From Pycnopodia helianthoides (Eukaryota; Echinodermata; Asteroidea; Forcipulatida; Asteriidae), in the NCBI GenBank assembly GCA_032158295.1, contig CM063244.1, forward strand, positions 7,376,597 to 7,440,596: a stretch of 64,000 bases of DNA, read 5' to 3'. A program made the position numbers and the translations under genes. The notes beneath the pieces are model-generated. The model saw only the letters and a list, made by a program, of their open reading frames with translations. It had not been told where the DNA came from and ran no database searches. This document shows positions 1 to 11,379 of the stretch, in pieces; within the stretch, counting starts at the first letter, position 1, and the number at the start of each line of letters is the position of its first letter.

Positions 1-237
1 GCACGTTTGTCGTGTCGAACTCAAACAATTGTAAAATTAGGAATTAAATTCGACAAAAGAGCGACGTTTAGCGCAAACCTTTTATTTAAGTTCGGCACTG
101 CCGTGTAGCACGGCAAGCCCTGCCGTGCTACACGGTAGCGGCACGACACGGTGACAAACGTCGCGCTCTTGCCGTGTCGAATCAAACTGAAAACATTTGA
201 GTTCGGCTCGGCAAAAGTGCGACGTTTAGCGCAGGCC
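1..237 (-). mobile_element. Harbinger-like MITE, copy 1 (cut by window edge)
   Basis: Nearly identical reverse complement of the element at 26335-26588. Its right end is GCGCAGGCC followed by TAA at 238-240, the complement of the TTA flanking the other copy. About 17 bases of the left end fall outside the window. The interior holds a palindrome built on GTGTAGCACGGC. A 3-bp TTA/TAA target duplication fits PIF/Harbinger elements; no transposase is present, so it is non-autonomous. Confidence 0.75.
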
Positions 238-298
238 TAACTTGCACTAAATTTATCGCGCGCGCGCTGTCGCCCCTTTTACAGCTGCCGCTGCGCAT

Positions 299-1572
299 TG
301 ATTATACTGACTGGATAGGACAACTCAGCGCGTTTGTGCACGTTCGATGATCGCTGTTATGGCTAAGCGCGTAGTCGCTGAACGGGGTATTTGCGTGAAA
401 GTACGCAAGCGCGGCGGTCCCAGCATGCATGGCCTCAAGCATGCAGTAATAGTACAAGTACTTGTAGTGATGATGAGCATGTTGAAGGTTTATAATAATT
501 TTTCTTTTTGGAGAGAGTTTCTTAATCTAGATTGATAATTCATCAATTAATTTATATAGGCCTGGAGCATGAACGCATATTTGTTTTTAAAGTATCAAGC
601 ACATTAGAAAACTTCGAGGTCCAATCTTAAAAATCCAATAAATTTGGGATAAGATAAATTGTGGCTAATGTGACCGTATAATAAATAAACAAGACTCTCG
701 CACATAGATAGTGGTTTATTCAATACAAAATGATGATTTTTTTTCAAGAAGGAGCCAGTTTAGCTCCATTTGTTTCATATTTACAATCAGAAAGTTAGAT
801 AATTGCCACATGGAAACTAAAACTGAAGAAACCATGACTGTGTATTAATCGTATCAGAAATTTAATTAGTTACACACGAAACAGAAACACTAAAACGTAA
901 AATAGATATAGAGAAGGGAAGACTAACAGCAGGAAAACGTAACATAAAGGTTCAGTCTGCCAACGAATTTATTCCTAAAAAATTCATACAGGCAATCACG
1001 AGAAAATGTCAAAAACAAACAATTAAAAACTTTGAATTCAATCAAATTTAATTTAATTAATTGAGCATTGAAGTTTACACCTACACAGAAAAACAAAACC
1101 CAAACAAAAGGTGTTGGCCCGAACACTTATACAATATATTGAAGTTTGTATTTTAAAAAATAATATAGGCCTACAGGCCTAAAATACTATTTTGAAAACA
1201 GCATGATCAAGTAATATAAAATATGTGTCAGTGTTCGTTTTTTTGCAGACTACACCACTTACCTGTGAAAGGAAATCCGATTTTCTCGTCCGTACATAGC
1301 TCCTGAAGAAGAGCAACCTACCGCAACACAAACCTTTACCATGTTTGCAGCATATAACTTGTGTTTGACTACGGTGTCATCCCTTGTTTTACATAACGAA
1401 ACCTTTAAATACGGCAAAAAACGGAGCAATATTTTTCCACGACCCCGAAAATCATTTATTTGCGTTGCGTGCAGATTGTGCGCCGCCTCCCCGTTTAAAT
1501 TCAAAAGCCCCACTTGCAAACGCGCGCGTTCGCTACATTTTACGCGCAGTCGTCCTATCCAGTCAGTATAAT
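299..1572. repeat. 1.3-kb segment bounded by a 21-bp inverted repeat
   Basis: A perfect 21-bp match in inverted orientation lies at 301-321 and 1552-1572 (core ATACTGACTGGATAGG). Flanking bases also resemble each other (CGCATTG outside, AACGCGC-like inside). The interior is AT-rich with no convincing ORF. It could be a decayed DNA transposon or two inverted copies of a smaller repeat. Confidence 0.5.
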
Positions 1573-2106
1573 GTAGATCAATGCCGCTGCGTGCCTAGCG
1601 CCCTCATGGTGTGCCATCGGTGTTGCAGAATCGCCGCGCTGCGTTGCTGCCTGTCGCATTGCGCATGTGCATACCGCGCTGGCGAAGCGCTTCTCCTCAG
1701 ATAAGCCTACACTCATGCAGTGAAAATCATCATACAGCCACGGTTCCCCAAATAATGCAATTCTGATCGACTGTGATATATTAGGCCCCTAACTATTAAT
1801 TCAAAGAAGTGGAGATGGGCAGGTCAGCCAACAAGGGGGCATGACAAGGTGGGCATGCAAAACAACCAATTGGACTCCAAGAAACAAAACAAAGAGCTGG
1901 AGCTATGAGCTAGGAACAACAGACATTGCATGGCAGCAGACAGCTGAAAATGTAGAACGAAATGGAAAATTGGTGATCAGCTTTTCCTCCTGCAGTGGAG
2001 CGAAATAGGCCCATATAGAAAGAATGGCTAGGCCTACTTCTTCGACTTTTTGAGGGACAGTATTTCAAACATTTTTTCCCCAGGAGAATGAGCCCCTTTT
2101 TGAAGT

Positions 2107-2803
2107 ATGGTGGACACTAGCCCCATGAATAGGCCCAATCCACTCCGTATCCTTGGCCCTAGCACCACTGCAACCCTATTCTTTCGCCCTATATTTTTAA
2201 TCTGCAAAGATCTAGATCATGAAACTTACCGATCGAATGCCAATGTACTTGTAGATAGTCGGCCTGCTGGAATTTGTTTGAAAAACATCACAAGTTTTTG
2301 GTGAAAGTTAAATGATTTTCGAGAGTGAACTTTTAAAACGATCTCAAAGATCTTGATTAGTTGCACTCGCGGCGTCTGCGAGTAAATCAGTCTGGTACCA
2401 ACTCAATCGCAGCAATTGATTGTATCGTTTTTCTAATGGTGTTAAGGGAGCCCGACAAAACCTAGTTTTCGAACCCAAACATTTCGATCCCGTCGTACAG
2501 TAACGCCGAAAAGCACTTTTTTTAACGTGTGTACTACTTCGTTCAATATAAGCAAGTTGTCAAGATCGTTGAGACAATTTAACTCTCGAAAATCATTTGA
2601 TTTTCACCAAAAACTTGTGATGTTTTTAAATAAAAATTTAGCAGTCCGGCTATCTACAAGTACATTGGCATTCAATCGGTAAGTTTCACGATCTAGATCT
2701 TTGCAGATTAAAAATATCATAGGGCAAAAAGATAGGTTTGCAGTGGTGCTAGGGCCAAGGATACGGAGTGGATTGGCCCTATTCATGGGGCTAGGTGGAC
2801 ACA
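2107..2803. repeat. Foldback element with ~220-bp arms
   Basis: Arms at about 2107-2330 and 2580-2803 are inverted copies of each other (GTGGACACTAGCCCC-type end, then matching through GATCTAGATC and CATCACAAGTTTTTGGTG). The spacer is about 250 bp. ORFs on either arm are mirror images of the same non-coding sequence. Confidence 0.75.
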
Positions 2804-2909
2804 ATAGGAGTGAATTGTCTGGTTTGGGGTGTAAAGACAGATTTACCAAAACCTAGTCCTAGTAATGTGTCCACCATATCTCAAAATGATGGTGTTATAT
2901 TCAGGACAC

Positions 2910-3108
2910 TTGTATGGTGTTCTTTTCAGGACACTTGACAGAAGTGTGTTTTCCGGAGTATGCACAGGTGCTCAACGACCGCTGCCGCAGAGGGCGTAGG
3001 GCCTACCCTTTTATTTGCGACGGACTACACTTCTATCGCGACGGACAATACTTCTGTCGCGACGGACAACATACTTTGTCAAGTGTCCTGAATAGAACAC
3101 CATACAAA
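2910..3108. mobile_element. Small TIR element (MITE)
   Basis: Arms of 31 bp at 2910-2940 and 3078-3108 are inverted repeats with one mismatch, starting TTGTATGGTGTTC. Inside are about three tandem 21-23-bp units carrying CGCGACGGAC. Confidence 0.65.
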
Positions 3109-3239
3109 ATGGCTTATATAATTAGCATGCAGATATGAACTTAATGATTTTAAACATTCAGTTGGGTAGATTTGTCTCTCAACCTCTCTACAACCAATAC
3201 CAAAGAGTACACTCGTATACAATGTACACCATATCTCAA

Positions 3240-5800
3240 AAAGGCTAATTTATTGTGTTTCCTTTTGCGATAATAACAATTTATGATTGGGCCTAGTTCA
3301 ATTCAGTACTTTCACTCAAGCATTGAATTAATGATACGCTGCACACATGCGTAACTCTTCTATAAAGCCAATGAGAAGTGAAGACTACAATTATGGAAGA
3401 AGCTTCAATTAGTCAAGGCCGATGGCAATTAGAAGCTTATTGACATTCCCAGAGGGGTGTGTGTTGGTTTGATCGATGTCCCCAATGCCGCTATTCAAGG
3501 CTAGAATTAGATGGTGCATAAAAAAGAGCCATTATACAGAGCCCGTACTCATGATTTCTGCAAAACCCGTATTTCGTGGTCGTGAAAAAACCTGAACAAA
3601 TTTTTCATCAGGGATTTTTGCTTCGAAAAAGAATTCCAAGTCTTCATTCTTCTCGACCGTAGTGGGGAGAAGGGGAGCAGGGGGAATGGGTTTATCAGTG
3701 CTTGGGTCATGCCTTTATTGTGGAAGGGGGACGCTGCAGGGGGCCACCGCAGGGGGCCACCATCCTATTATGTTCTTGGCTTTTTGTTTAGCCCCTCTGT
3801 ATTTGTGAGCACTTATATCGCGAGTTGTTTTCGTGGGGGGCACCGTCCGGGGCACGAATTTGTAGGGGGCACGTGCCCCATCCCCCCCCCCTCCCCGTGG
3901 CTATAGGCCGCTGGTGCAGTGGCACTGACCCTTTTCCATTTGAACAAGGTATCACCATGTCAGCAGAATGCTGTTACCTGACTCAAAACCATTTTCAACA
4001 AACTTGACAGCAAGAAAATGGGATCTATTTTAGACAAGGTATCACCAGGTCGGTAGAATTCTGTTACCTGAGTGTACTAAAAACCATTTCAACAAACGTG
4101 ACCAATCAGTTTCACAACCTTGCTATTTTTTCCAATTCCAGATAATTTGTAGAGCCTACTGGTATTACATTTAGAATCAGTGAGCTTTCAGTTTTTTGTT
4201 ATAATTTGATACAGCAGTCTGGTATCTTTACCGCCGTGAACAAATTAATATTAAAGGGAGGGGGGAAAGAAAAAACAATTAAGGGGAGGAAACGGATAAC
4301 ACAAAATATACACCTTGAAAACTAGTGCCCACCTGCTTCCCCAATGAGCTCCAGAGAGCTTATAACACAGTTGTAAAAATTGAGACATGTTTAGCTCAAA
4401 CCAAAATGCTTTATCTTCCTGTTCGTATAAACTTGGGTAACGGAATAGTTTATGAAATGATACATTTCAGGCTTTTGGGTTATGTAAGATTATGTAACGT
4501 AAACCTTTAAAATAATATATAAAAAATGTTTTTTGTATACTATTATTGATCTATTCAATGCTGTTAACATTTTGACTAAGTTTCAGGACCTAACACGTAA
4601 TAGTTTCGTAGTTACACTGATTAGGGTAAGAATTGTTATTTAAAATAACTGTTTGTGTTTTTACGAAATGACAAACCTAATAACATACAATGGTTTGTAC
4701 ACAGCGCTCTCCGGGCAGATCTGTATATGGGGCTCTCACGAAGTGATACATTTTAGGATTTTATCACTCATCAAAACAGTCGCAAAATTGAAGCAAAGAA
4801 AATGCTGACAGTTCTGTATAACGGCTTAATTTTTATAGTAAATATGAAGAGAGATAACAGTAAATAATTTCCTAAACAACAGTTCGACAAATAGTTCAAC
4901 TTCAAACCCGATTTTTGATTTGCTAAAGACACGTTATTTTGGCTGCGGGGCTAAAAAAAAAAACAACATCGCTTCGTAAACACGGCGAAGATTTTTGTTT
5001 TTCAAAGTTTTTCACTCCGCCATGATTGTCTATGGGGAAACAGGAACAAGAGTCCATCACGGTGCACTATTTTACTGACCCAACGTCTACATCTTGACGT
5101 AGCAAAACTAAATGTCGTCACACTTGGGGGGGGGGACCACGACGATTTAGTAGTGAAGAGTCCCTCTCTCATATAAGAGATATTTTTATTAACTCTAATA
5201 GAAACTCTATTCACAGACACAGTGGCGTCACCAGCGGGACGGGGTGGGCAGGGCCGGAGCCACCTCTCCCTTCGCCCCCCCCCCCCACCTCCAACAAAAA
5301 AAGACATCGAAAAAAAGCAAAAATAAATGATTCGACATATCAAAAGCTCACCCCCATCCGATGTGTCTTTGCTCCGCCTGCCCCCACCCCCTAATATCTA
5401 ATACTAACAGATATGTCGCTATTATATAAGAGCCATCTCTATGCATTGATATATACATGCATGTTACTATATATAGATCTTTTACTAATACAGAAAAAGT
5501 ATAAGGCCAATTAATACAGGTATGTCCATTACTAATAGAGATATTGCTGTGAGAGACTTCTCTATGGAGATGTATTCATAAGAAGAGATTATTACACACT
5601 CTGCCAGCAAGAATGTTGTCAACGTTCACTTTCAAAAAATAAAACTCTGTAACCTTTGCCCCCAAGTGTATCCGACTGTACCCATCCCCCTCCCGAATTG
5701 TAAATAGTTGCTTTATGCAAGGCGATTAAATGTGCTGTGACCATTGTAGATTAATCATAAATTAAAAGGCCAGTTCAAATCTGTTAGTACAAGAGTGTGC
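3240..5800. other. Non-coding stretch with small repeats
   Basis: No gene is visible. A diverged tandem duplication of about 70 bp lies at 3942-4008 and 4034-4103 (ACAAGGTATCACCA ... GTTACCTGA). Near 5220 is AGTGGCGTCACCAG followed by G/C homopolymers, resembling the end of a hAT-type element. The rest is AT-rich without structure. Confidence 0.45.
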
Positions 5801-5807
5801 TCCACGG

Positions 5808-6075
5808 CGTGTCGTGGCCGAGCGGTCAAGTGCACCGGAGTCAAGCTTTGGTGTTTCTATTCAGCATAGTGTGGTTTCGTGTTCACGTTCTAAACACTTG
5901 TGTCCTTAAAATTTAAGCAAGACACTTAACCATTATTGCTGCGCCCTCCGTGTGTTGGGTAATGCACGTAAACGAACCCAGTGCACTTATCGAAAAGAGA
6001 AGGGGTTCGCCCGGTGTTCCTGGTTTGATTGGCAGCATACTGCGCCACAGCACCTTGTAAACCATGACATGGTGC
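5808..6075 (+). mobile_element. tRNA-derived SINE
   Basis: The head GTGGCCGAGCGGTCAAG is a polymerase III A box of tRNA-Leu/Ser type. The body contains AAGACACTTAACCATTATTG and CCAGTGCACTTATCGAAAAG, a layout seen in deuterostome SINEs, and ends near the CACCTTGTAAACCATGACATG segment. No protein is encoded. Family naming is from recall. Confidence 0.7.
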
Positions 6076-6472
6076 TATAGATAAAGGAATGGGTCTAATA
6101 CTTCAAAACGTACCTCCACAATAACCTTGCAGGAAAATACTGAAATGTTGAAGCGCCGTGAGCGCCACTGAATGAGGCAGCGCTTTAATATTAAGAAGCC
6201 GATCGTTGTTATTCTGATTCGGTTGAACAACAAGACACTGCCATGATTGGTTAACGTCATAGTGTTTCTTTTGCTGACCTCTCACTTCCCCTGTAACAGT
6301 TTTCTACAACTTCGATTAGTCCTATTGGTCCAATTGTTGAAATTGTTGAGTTGTAATCGTAAGACCAGATTCATGTATTTAAAGGTATTGTACATCTTTC
6401 TAACCATATGCATTTTAAACAAACGCTTTTTATAGACCAACTCGCCCGATCCAAGGCAACGTGTACCTTTAA

Positions 6473-6815
6473 AGGTATTACACTTTTCGTAACAGCTCAA
6501 AATCAGTGTCCACATTTTGTGTGATTCAACGTATGCATGAACAAACAAACCTGTGAAAGTTTGAGCTCAATTGGTCATCGACGTCACGAGAAGACAGTAA
6601 AAAGAGACCTTATGTGTTTTCTGTTTTTTCAAACGTCGAGTTTTTATCACGCGTGATAAAAGCTATTGTTTTACTCATTTCTTAGAAACGATAGCATTTT
6701 AATCAGAAATATTTTAAGGAACCCTTTCTACCATTACTTACTTTAAATCATGTAAGTTATGTGTGAACCTGTGAACATTTGTGTTTTTCGATCTTACCAA
6801 TAGTGTACAGGGCCT
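6473..6815. mobile_element. TTAA-flanked MITE (family B)
   Basis: Begins AGGTATTACAC after TTAA and ends GTGTACAGGGCCT before TTAA. A reverse-oriented relative lies at 24099-24432. A TTAA duplication is typical of piggyBac-type insertion; there is no ORF. A solo end of the same family is near 6375. Confidence 0.65.
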
Positions 6816-7920
6816 TTAATGTTGAAAACAGGTTTTATGAAAGTTCTTAAAAACGAATATTTGTAACTGTCTGTTTTATACGACAGACTATGCCTCCAAA
6901 GGAACCCAGATATGCTAGTTAATTTGTGCTTATTAACCGATTGAAAAACACCCAACTGCTGGGTAAACTTCGTGCGGGGTAAAATAAACAAAACAAAACA
7001 ACAACAACCCCAAACCCGAAATACAAAACAAAACAACACAACAACAACAACACAACATTGCATGTATATTATGTTGTGTCACATTAGGTGCATTCTAATA
7101 TTGGTCTTTAACAATCCCATGCTGGCCGCATGTTTTATTCTAATCTAGTCCCTTGTAAATCCTAGATGATGTTTTTATTATACTGTAAACTTCCTGTCAT
7201 GGTATATCCCTAGGTGCTCTATCAGTATAATTTGTTTTTTCTCAAACCAACAAGATAAAAGAAAAAAAAACAACCTCTAAACGAGTAACCTCGTCAAAAG
7301 AAGTATGATACATTGGCATTTTTCTGGAGAGTTTAAGCCGTATTGAGTTAAATGGAATTATCCGCATTAACGGTCCCAACACGTTGCCAATTTACTCAAT
7401 AATTGATGGTTGTAATATAAACAAAATGCATTTGTGTCATGCCGCTGGGCGAGTGGCAAACGGCTGAATCATTCCTGTGAGACAACATCAAGTTGTTCAA
7501 GTCTCTCTCTCTCCCCTGATATTTAGAAATTTAGAAACTTCGAGCAACAAATGAATAAGAGCTGTTTTCAGTCGATGAATTCATTACAAAATTAATCATC
7601 GCTCTAATGCATAGCAGCATTGTTTGAAAAGGGACAGAAATGTATGTGTGTAAACGTGTGAGTTTGGATCCGGACAGCGTATAGATAGGTTGCAGTATAT
7701 ATAACTCTATGAGTATGACGTAAATCAGCCATCTTTACGGGCAGTTTAGAACAAACAGTCGTGCGTTTCGTGTGAGAACGGCGTGCAACACGCGCGCCTT
7801 TCACGAAACTCGTTGCAGGATTGGTCAGTGAACAACGCGGCTGCGTTTATAAGTTGAGCGCTTGACGCACCTGCAAGCCAAAATGCAATTTGCCCGTAAA
7901 GATGGCGTCTACTGGGAACT
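6816..7920. other. AT-rich spacer, no gene seen
   Basis: Contains A-rich and AAC-rich simple sequence around 6985-7055 and a short TCTC run near 7500. The only ORFs are translations of low-complexity DNA. Confidence 0.4.
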
Positions 7921-8166
7921 AGACCCATTACACAACGCGCAGCGCACATACATGCGCGTCTCCTGTCCACCATTTTGTATGTCAAAACGTGCACAAAAGG
8001 ATGGTACACATTGATCTACAGTTTAATGTAGATCAATGATGGTACACGTGTTTACGCACCAATGCGCGTATAAACACGTGTACCATCCTTTTGTGCACGT
8101 TTTGACACCCAAAATGGCGGACAGGAGAAGCGCGTGCAAGTGCGCTGCGCGTTTTACAATGGGTCT
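7921..8166. repeat. Nested palindromic element
   Basis: The outer arms 7921-8005 and about 8077-8166 are imperfect inverted repeats (AGACCCATTACACAACGCGC against GCGTTTTACAATGGGTCT). The spacer contains two further palindromes: ATTGATCTACA/TGTAGATCAAT at 8010-8037 and ACACGTGTTTACGC/GCGCGTATAAACACGTGT at 8044-8083. Related arms occur near 8400-8560, 14560-14625 and 61935-62090. Confidence 0.7.
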
Positions 8167-8399
8167 ACAGACCATGTGCATCTACGTAATATAATGCACA
8201 CGTGCTTTGCAACAACCTGCCATTTTGGTGATAAGGTCCACATCGCGTCCATATAAGAAAAGTGCACGAGGTTCATAAATATTTTTTTGACAGATTCGAG
8301 CTGGAACTTTGATGTTATTTCTTAAAACTGAAAATTTGGGCCATTTATGTCCCCTAATGAATGCATTTACCAAGCATACTTTCAAAATACAGAATTATA

Positions 8400-8570
8400 G
8401 ATGGATTGCACATGACGTCATTGACCACCATCTTTGATGAACAAAAATGGAAAGTGCACGCGTGTACGCGCTCCGCACGACTCTCAGCCAATGATAGCTC
8501 TTTACGCGTGCACGTTTTATCAAAGATGGCGGCTAATGCAAGGCGTCTATTTTTAGCCTCGTTCCCAGTT
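8400..8570. repeat. Second member of the palindromic family
   Basis: CCACCATCTTTGATGAACAAAAATGG at the left faces ACGTTTTATCAAAGATGGCGG at the right, with AGTGCACGCGTGTACGCGC between. A very similar half (GCATGTTTGACATAAAAGATGG-type end) sits at 62020-62090. Confidence 0.5.
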
Positions 8571-8989
8571 GTGTACAATCTCGCCGCGCCATTTTTCTTT
8601 CCCAGATTGCCTTGCTCTATCCCCTGGAAGTGTGACTTTGAAATGTCAAAATATATTTCATATTCTAATTAGTCCTGTGGTTGATCCATTCAAGTTATAG
8701 AGAAACTGGTTCCCCTCCAGCCTCGTTCCCAGGGGTGGTCCATTTTACTGGAGATCAACGGATACGGCGCGCTGCCCATGGTAGCGAGGGCGGGTCCCCT
8801 CTCATTTTTGTTGTTGATCTTTTTATCTAAGTGTACGCAGTTACATATTAGTGTGACTATGTAAATACGTGCATTTTGACACTCACGTACTAAGCGCCCG
8901 GACAAGCGACCTTGTTCGTTCGTATCGCACGTTCGTTCGTTCGTACGAAGAATATCAAGGAATACATCATCTAAACAGGAAGATCCTTA

Positions 8990-9290
8990 CTTAGCCAACG
9001 GATTGTCTCATCATCTAGCTCTCGAAATCCAGAAGCACCGTGAGGGGATTTGTAGATAGGACAAGCATCGATGACATGATCCATAGTTTGGATCTTTCCA
9101 CAGGCACAGTTTGGCGATGGATCAGCTCCAATTTTATGCAAGAAATATTTTGTACGGCCAACTCCAGTTCTACGATACGGTTGAGGTTGACCCAGGCTTT
9201 TCTTGAGAGGTCTACAAGCGTTAGAGAGTTTTTAACAAGCGTGCGCGCAGAGCAGTCACTTATGGTTAGCCAATCAGAATTGTTTTCAGT
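8990..9290 (-). pseudogene. LINE reverse-transcriptase C-terminal remnant
   Basis: On the minus strand the sequence encodes a tail of the kind found at the end of non-LTR retrotransposon ORF2: GVGRTKYFLHKIGADPS, then a Cys cluster (CACG), then QTMDHVIDACPIY. An upstream LNRI block lies in another frame, so at least one frameshift is present. It ends within 120 bp of the receptor promoter. Confidence 0.6.
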
Positions 9291-9405
9291 AATGATCGGT
9301 GGTGTTTGGCTCAATATTGCGTCTGCGTCGCGCAACAGCTATTTCTAGCAGTTGCACGCGACTCAAATACGCACTGGTGATCATCTAAAAGACTGCACTG
9401 GTCGA

Positions 9406-9434
9406 TGACGTCATGTGCACAAGGTCTATATAAA
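9406..9434 (+). promoter_or_regulatory. CRE plus TATA core promoter of the receptor gene
   Basis: A full cAMP-response element TGACGTCA is at 9406-9413 and a TATA box TATATAAA at 9427-9434, 13 bp apart. Transcription would start near 9460, about 85 bases before the ATG at 9546. This arrangement suggests control by CREB/ATF-type factors; that is inference. Confidence 0.65.
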
Positions 9435-9545
9435 CCAGGACCCTTGCGCAGTAGTGAGCTTACAGGAACCGAGTGGCGCAAGGAACGGGATATGGTTTCC
9501 GGTTGTTTTTTGTTGTAATCCACTAAAACCACTACCGGTTACCAA

Positions 9546-10587
9546 ATGGCCGACTTCATCTCGTCTACAACCCATCCAAGTGACAACAATGATGAGTACA
9601 ACAGCTCCTTGACCAATGACTACTATCCCGGTCCACCGGTAGGAGGAATGCCTCGTTCACAGTTACGAAACCTCTTTTTCGCCGTGGCACTGGCTGGAAT
9701 GGTGGGCAACGTCGCCTTCCTTATCGTTGTCGCTCGTCATAAATCCATGCACACTGTCGTCAACGTGTACCTCGCCAATCTAGCGATGGCAGACATCACA
9801 ATCCTCGTTTTTGGAGGTTTTGGTGTTTTTACTGACGTTTCGAGATATTTACCCTCGAATGTTACAGCCTTTTGTCTTTACGTGGTTGTGCTAACGGTAC
9901 CGTATTATGTGACTATTGCCACATCATCGCTGCTGACACTGGGTCGGTACCACGCTGCCAGACACCCTTTGCAGCACAGGATGCAGGCTAGCAAGAAACG
10001 AAGCACAAAGAGAGTCATTTGGGCTTGGTTATTCAGTCTCATTTACAGCGGTCTTCTTAACGTAGAGGGTGCATTAAAGACACACAGTTGCCAAATGCTT
10101 GGCTCCTTCATCGCAATCAACACATTTAATGGAGAGCTAACTCAAGCGAACGTCGTAAGTCACATTTTCAAACCGCTACCGTTCCTCCTTCTGTTGATTT
10201 TCGTGTCAGTTACATACGCACGAATCATACAAATTTATCAGCAGGCAAACAGAGTTTCGCAATAATCATAATCATCATCGTCATCAAAAAGCTCGTACGA
10301 AGATGAACAGAATGATTGAGGTCAACATTTGTGTGATTGTCTTCTGCACCGCTCCGAGGTGTGCTCTTCTGATCATCGACTCTGTTCAGGTGTTCATGGG
10401 GGTGAAACTCTTCCAGCACCGGGCAGTGACCTTGTTCTCATCGGGTGCTCTACTCCTCAATTCGTGCGCCAATCCGTTGATATACAATCTGACCAACATA
10501 AACTACAGACGGGCATTTCGTGAGGTCTTCTTCCCATGTAAGCGTGTTGAAACAGTTAAACCTTCAGCGTTCATTCTCAATGTCTAG
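9546..10587 (+). CDS. Rhodopsin-family (class A) GPCR, neuropeptide-receptor-like, frame broken
   Basis: Seven membrane segments can be read without introns. After an N-terminus with N-glycosylation sites (NSS), TM1 has GMVGN, TM2 LANLAMAD, and the TM3 cysteine is in TAFCLY. The TM3 end reads GRY instead of DRY. TM5 has KPLPFLL, TM6 CTAP in place of CWxP, TM7 NSCANPLIY, then helix 8 (FREVFFPCKR) with a possible palmitoylated Cys. The frame from 9546 stops at TAA 10263-10265 in the third intracellular loop. TM6-TM7 continue one frame over, from about 10264 to the stop at 10585-10587. The break lies in a CAT/AAT-rich tract and looks like a one-base insertion (or two-base loss), real or from assembly. 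A 49-bp GT-AG intron (10254-10302) would also restore phase but has a weak donor and no pyrimidine tract. Combined length is about 345 residues, normal for the family. The ligand is unknown; peptide-receptor likeness is a general impression. Confidence 0.85.
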
Positions 10588-10599
10588 ACGGCAGAATGT

Positions 10600-11379
10600 C
10601 ACCATTCCTGGATTGCCGTACGTACTGTTTCATACAAACTTTATAGAAGACCACAACGACCAGATGTATTGGCTATTGTTCTTGGTATGAAATTAATTCA
10701 GAACAGATCGTGTGTTACAGACCATTATGTCCGACAACTGATTTCGACCATATACACCAGATGAACAAGTGTCCGACCCATCGTGTTCGACAAACCATGG
10801 TACCTACATCTGATCGTTTGTTCGACTCATTGTGGCGAAGAAACAATTATGTCCGACCCATACAAATGAACGTTTGTCGGACCCGTTTGGTTCCACATAC
10901 GCCCACATTGATTTAATGCAACAGCACACATTATACTGAGGTTCCAATGGAACCAAATTCGAACGCTTGAATCTTCGTAAAGACAGTCCATCTTCCTTTT
11001 CTTATTTCGAATCATATGAATGCATTATAAAACACGTGCAGCCCGTTCATAGTTTTGTCACCACGGCCCTACTGGTCTAGAATCACAACAGGTCACGTCA
11101 ACTGCTGTTATTTCTACTAGGCCTATTATACGTTCAAGTTTTATGGCCGTTTTCTTTAGACGCTCCCTCTGAGGGGGAATTGGATAGCAAGACGATCGGG
11201 CTACGGTTCCACTAGACGGTGTTCCGTATAAATATATTGGACTCTGTTCTCAGCGTTCTTGGTTAGATGATAGTTATAATTAATCACAGTGAACGTTTAT
11301 AAGGTGATTACTATACGTGGTAGAAGGCTATATTGTGTGACGTTTCATGGTGTAATTTGATATACATTGATAACCTTTA
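10600..11379. other. Receptor 3' flank, no further gene seen
   Basis: Contains several TCCGACCCAT/GTCCGAC-type short repeats between 10725 and 10880 and otherwise plain AT-rich sequence. No clear AATAAA follows the receptor stop. Confidence 0.4.

Noticed and set aside
1259..1704. Overlapping ORFs of 76-106 codons on both strands
   Set aside because: Fall in the inverted-repeat segment and carry no domain-like sequence.
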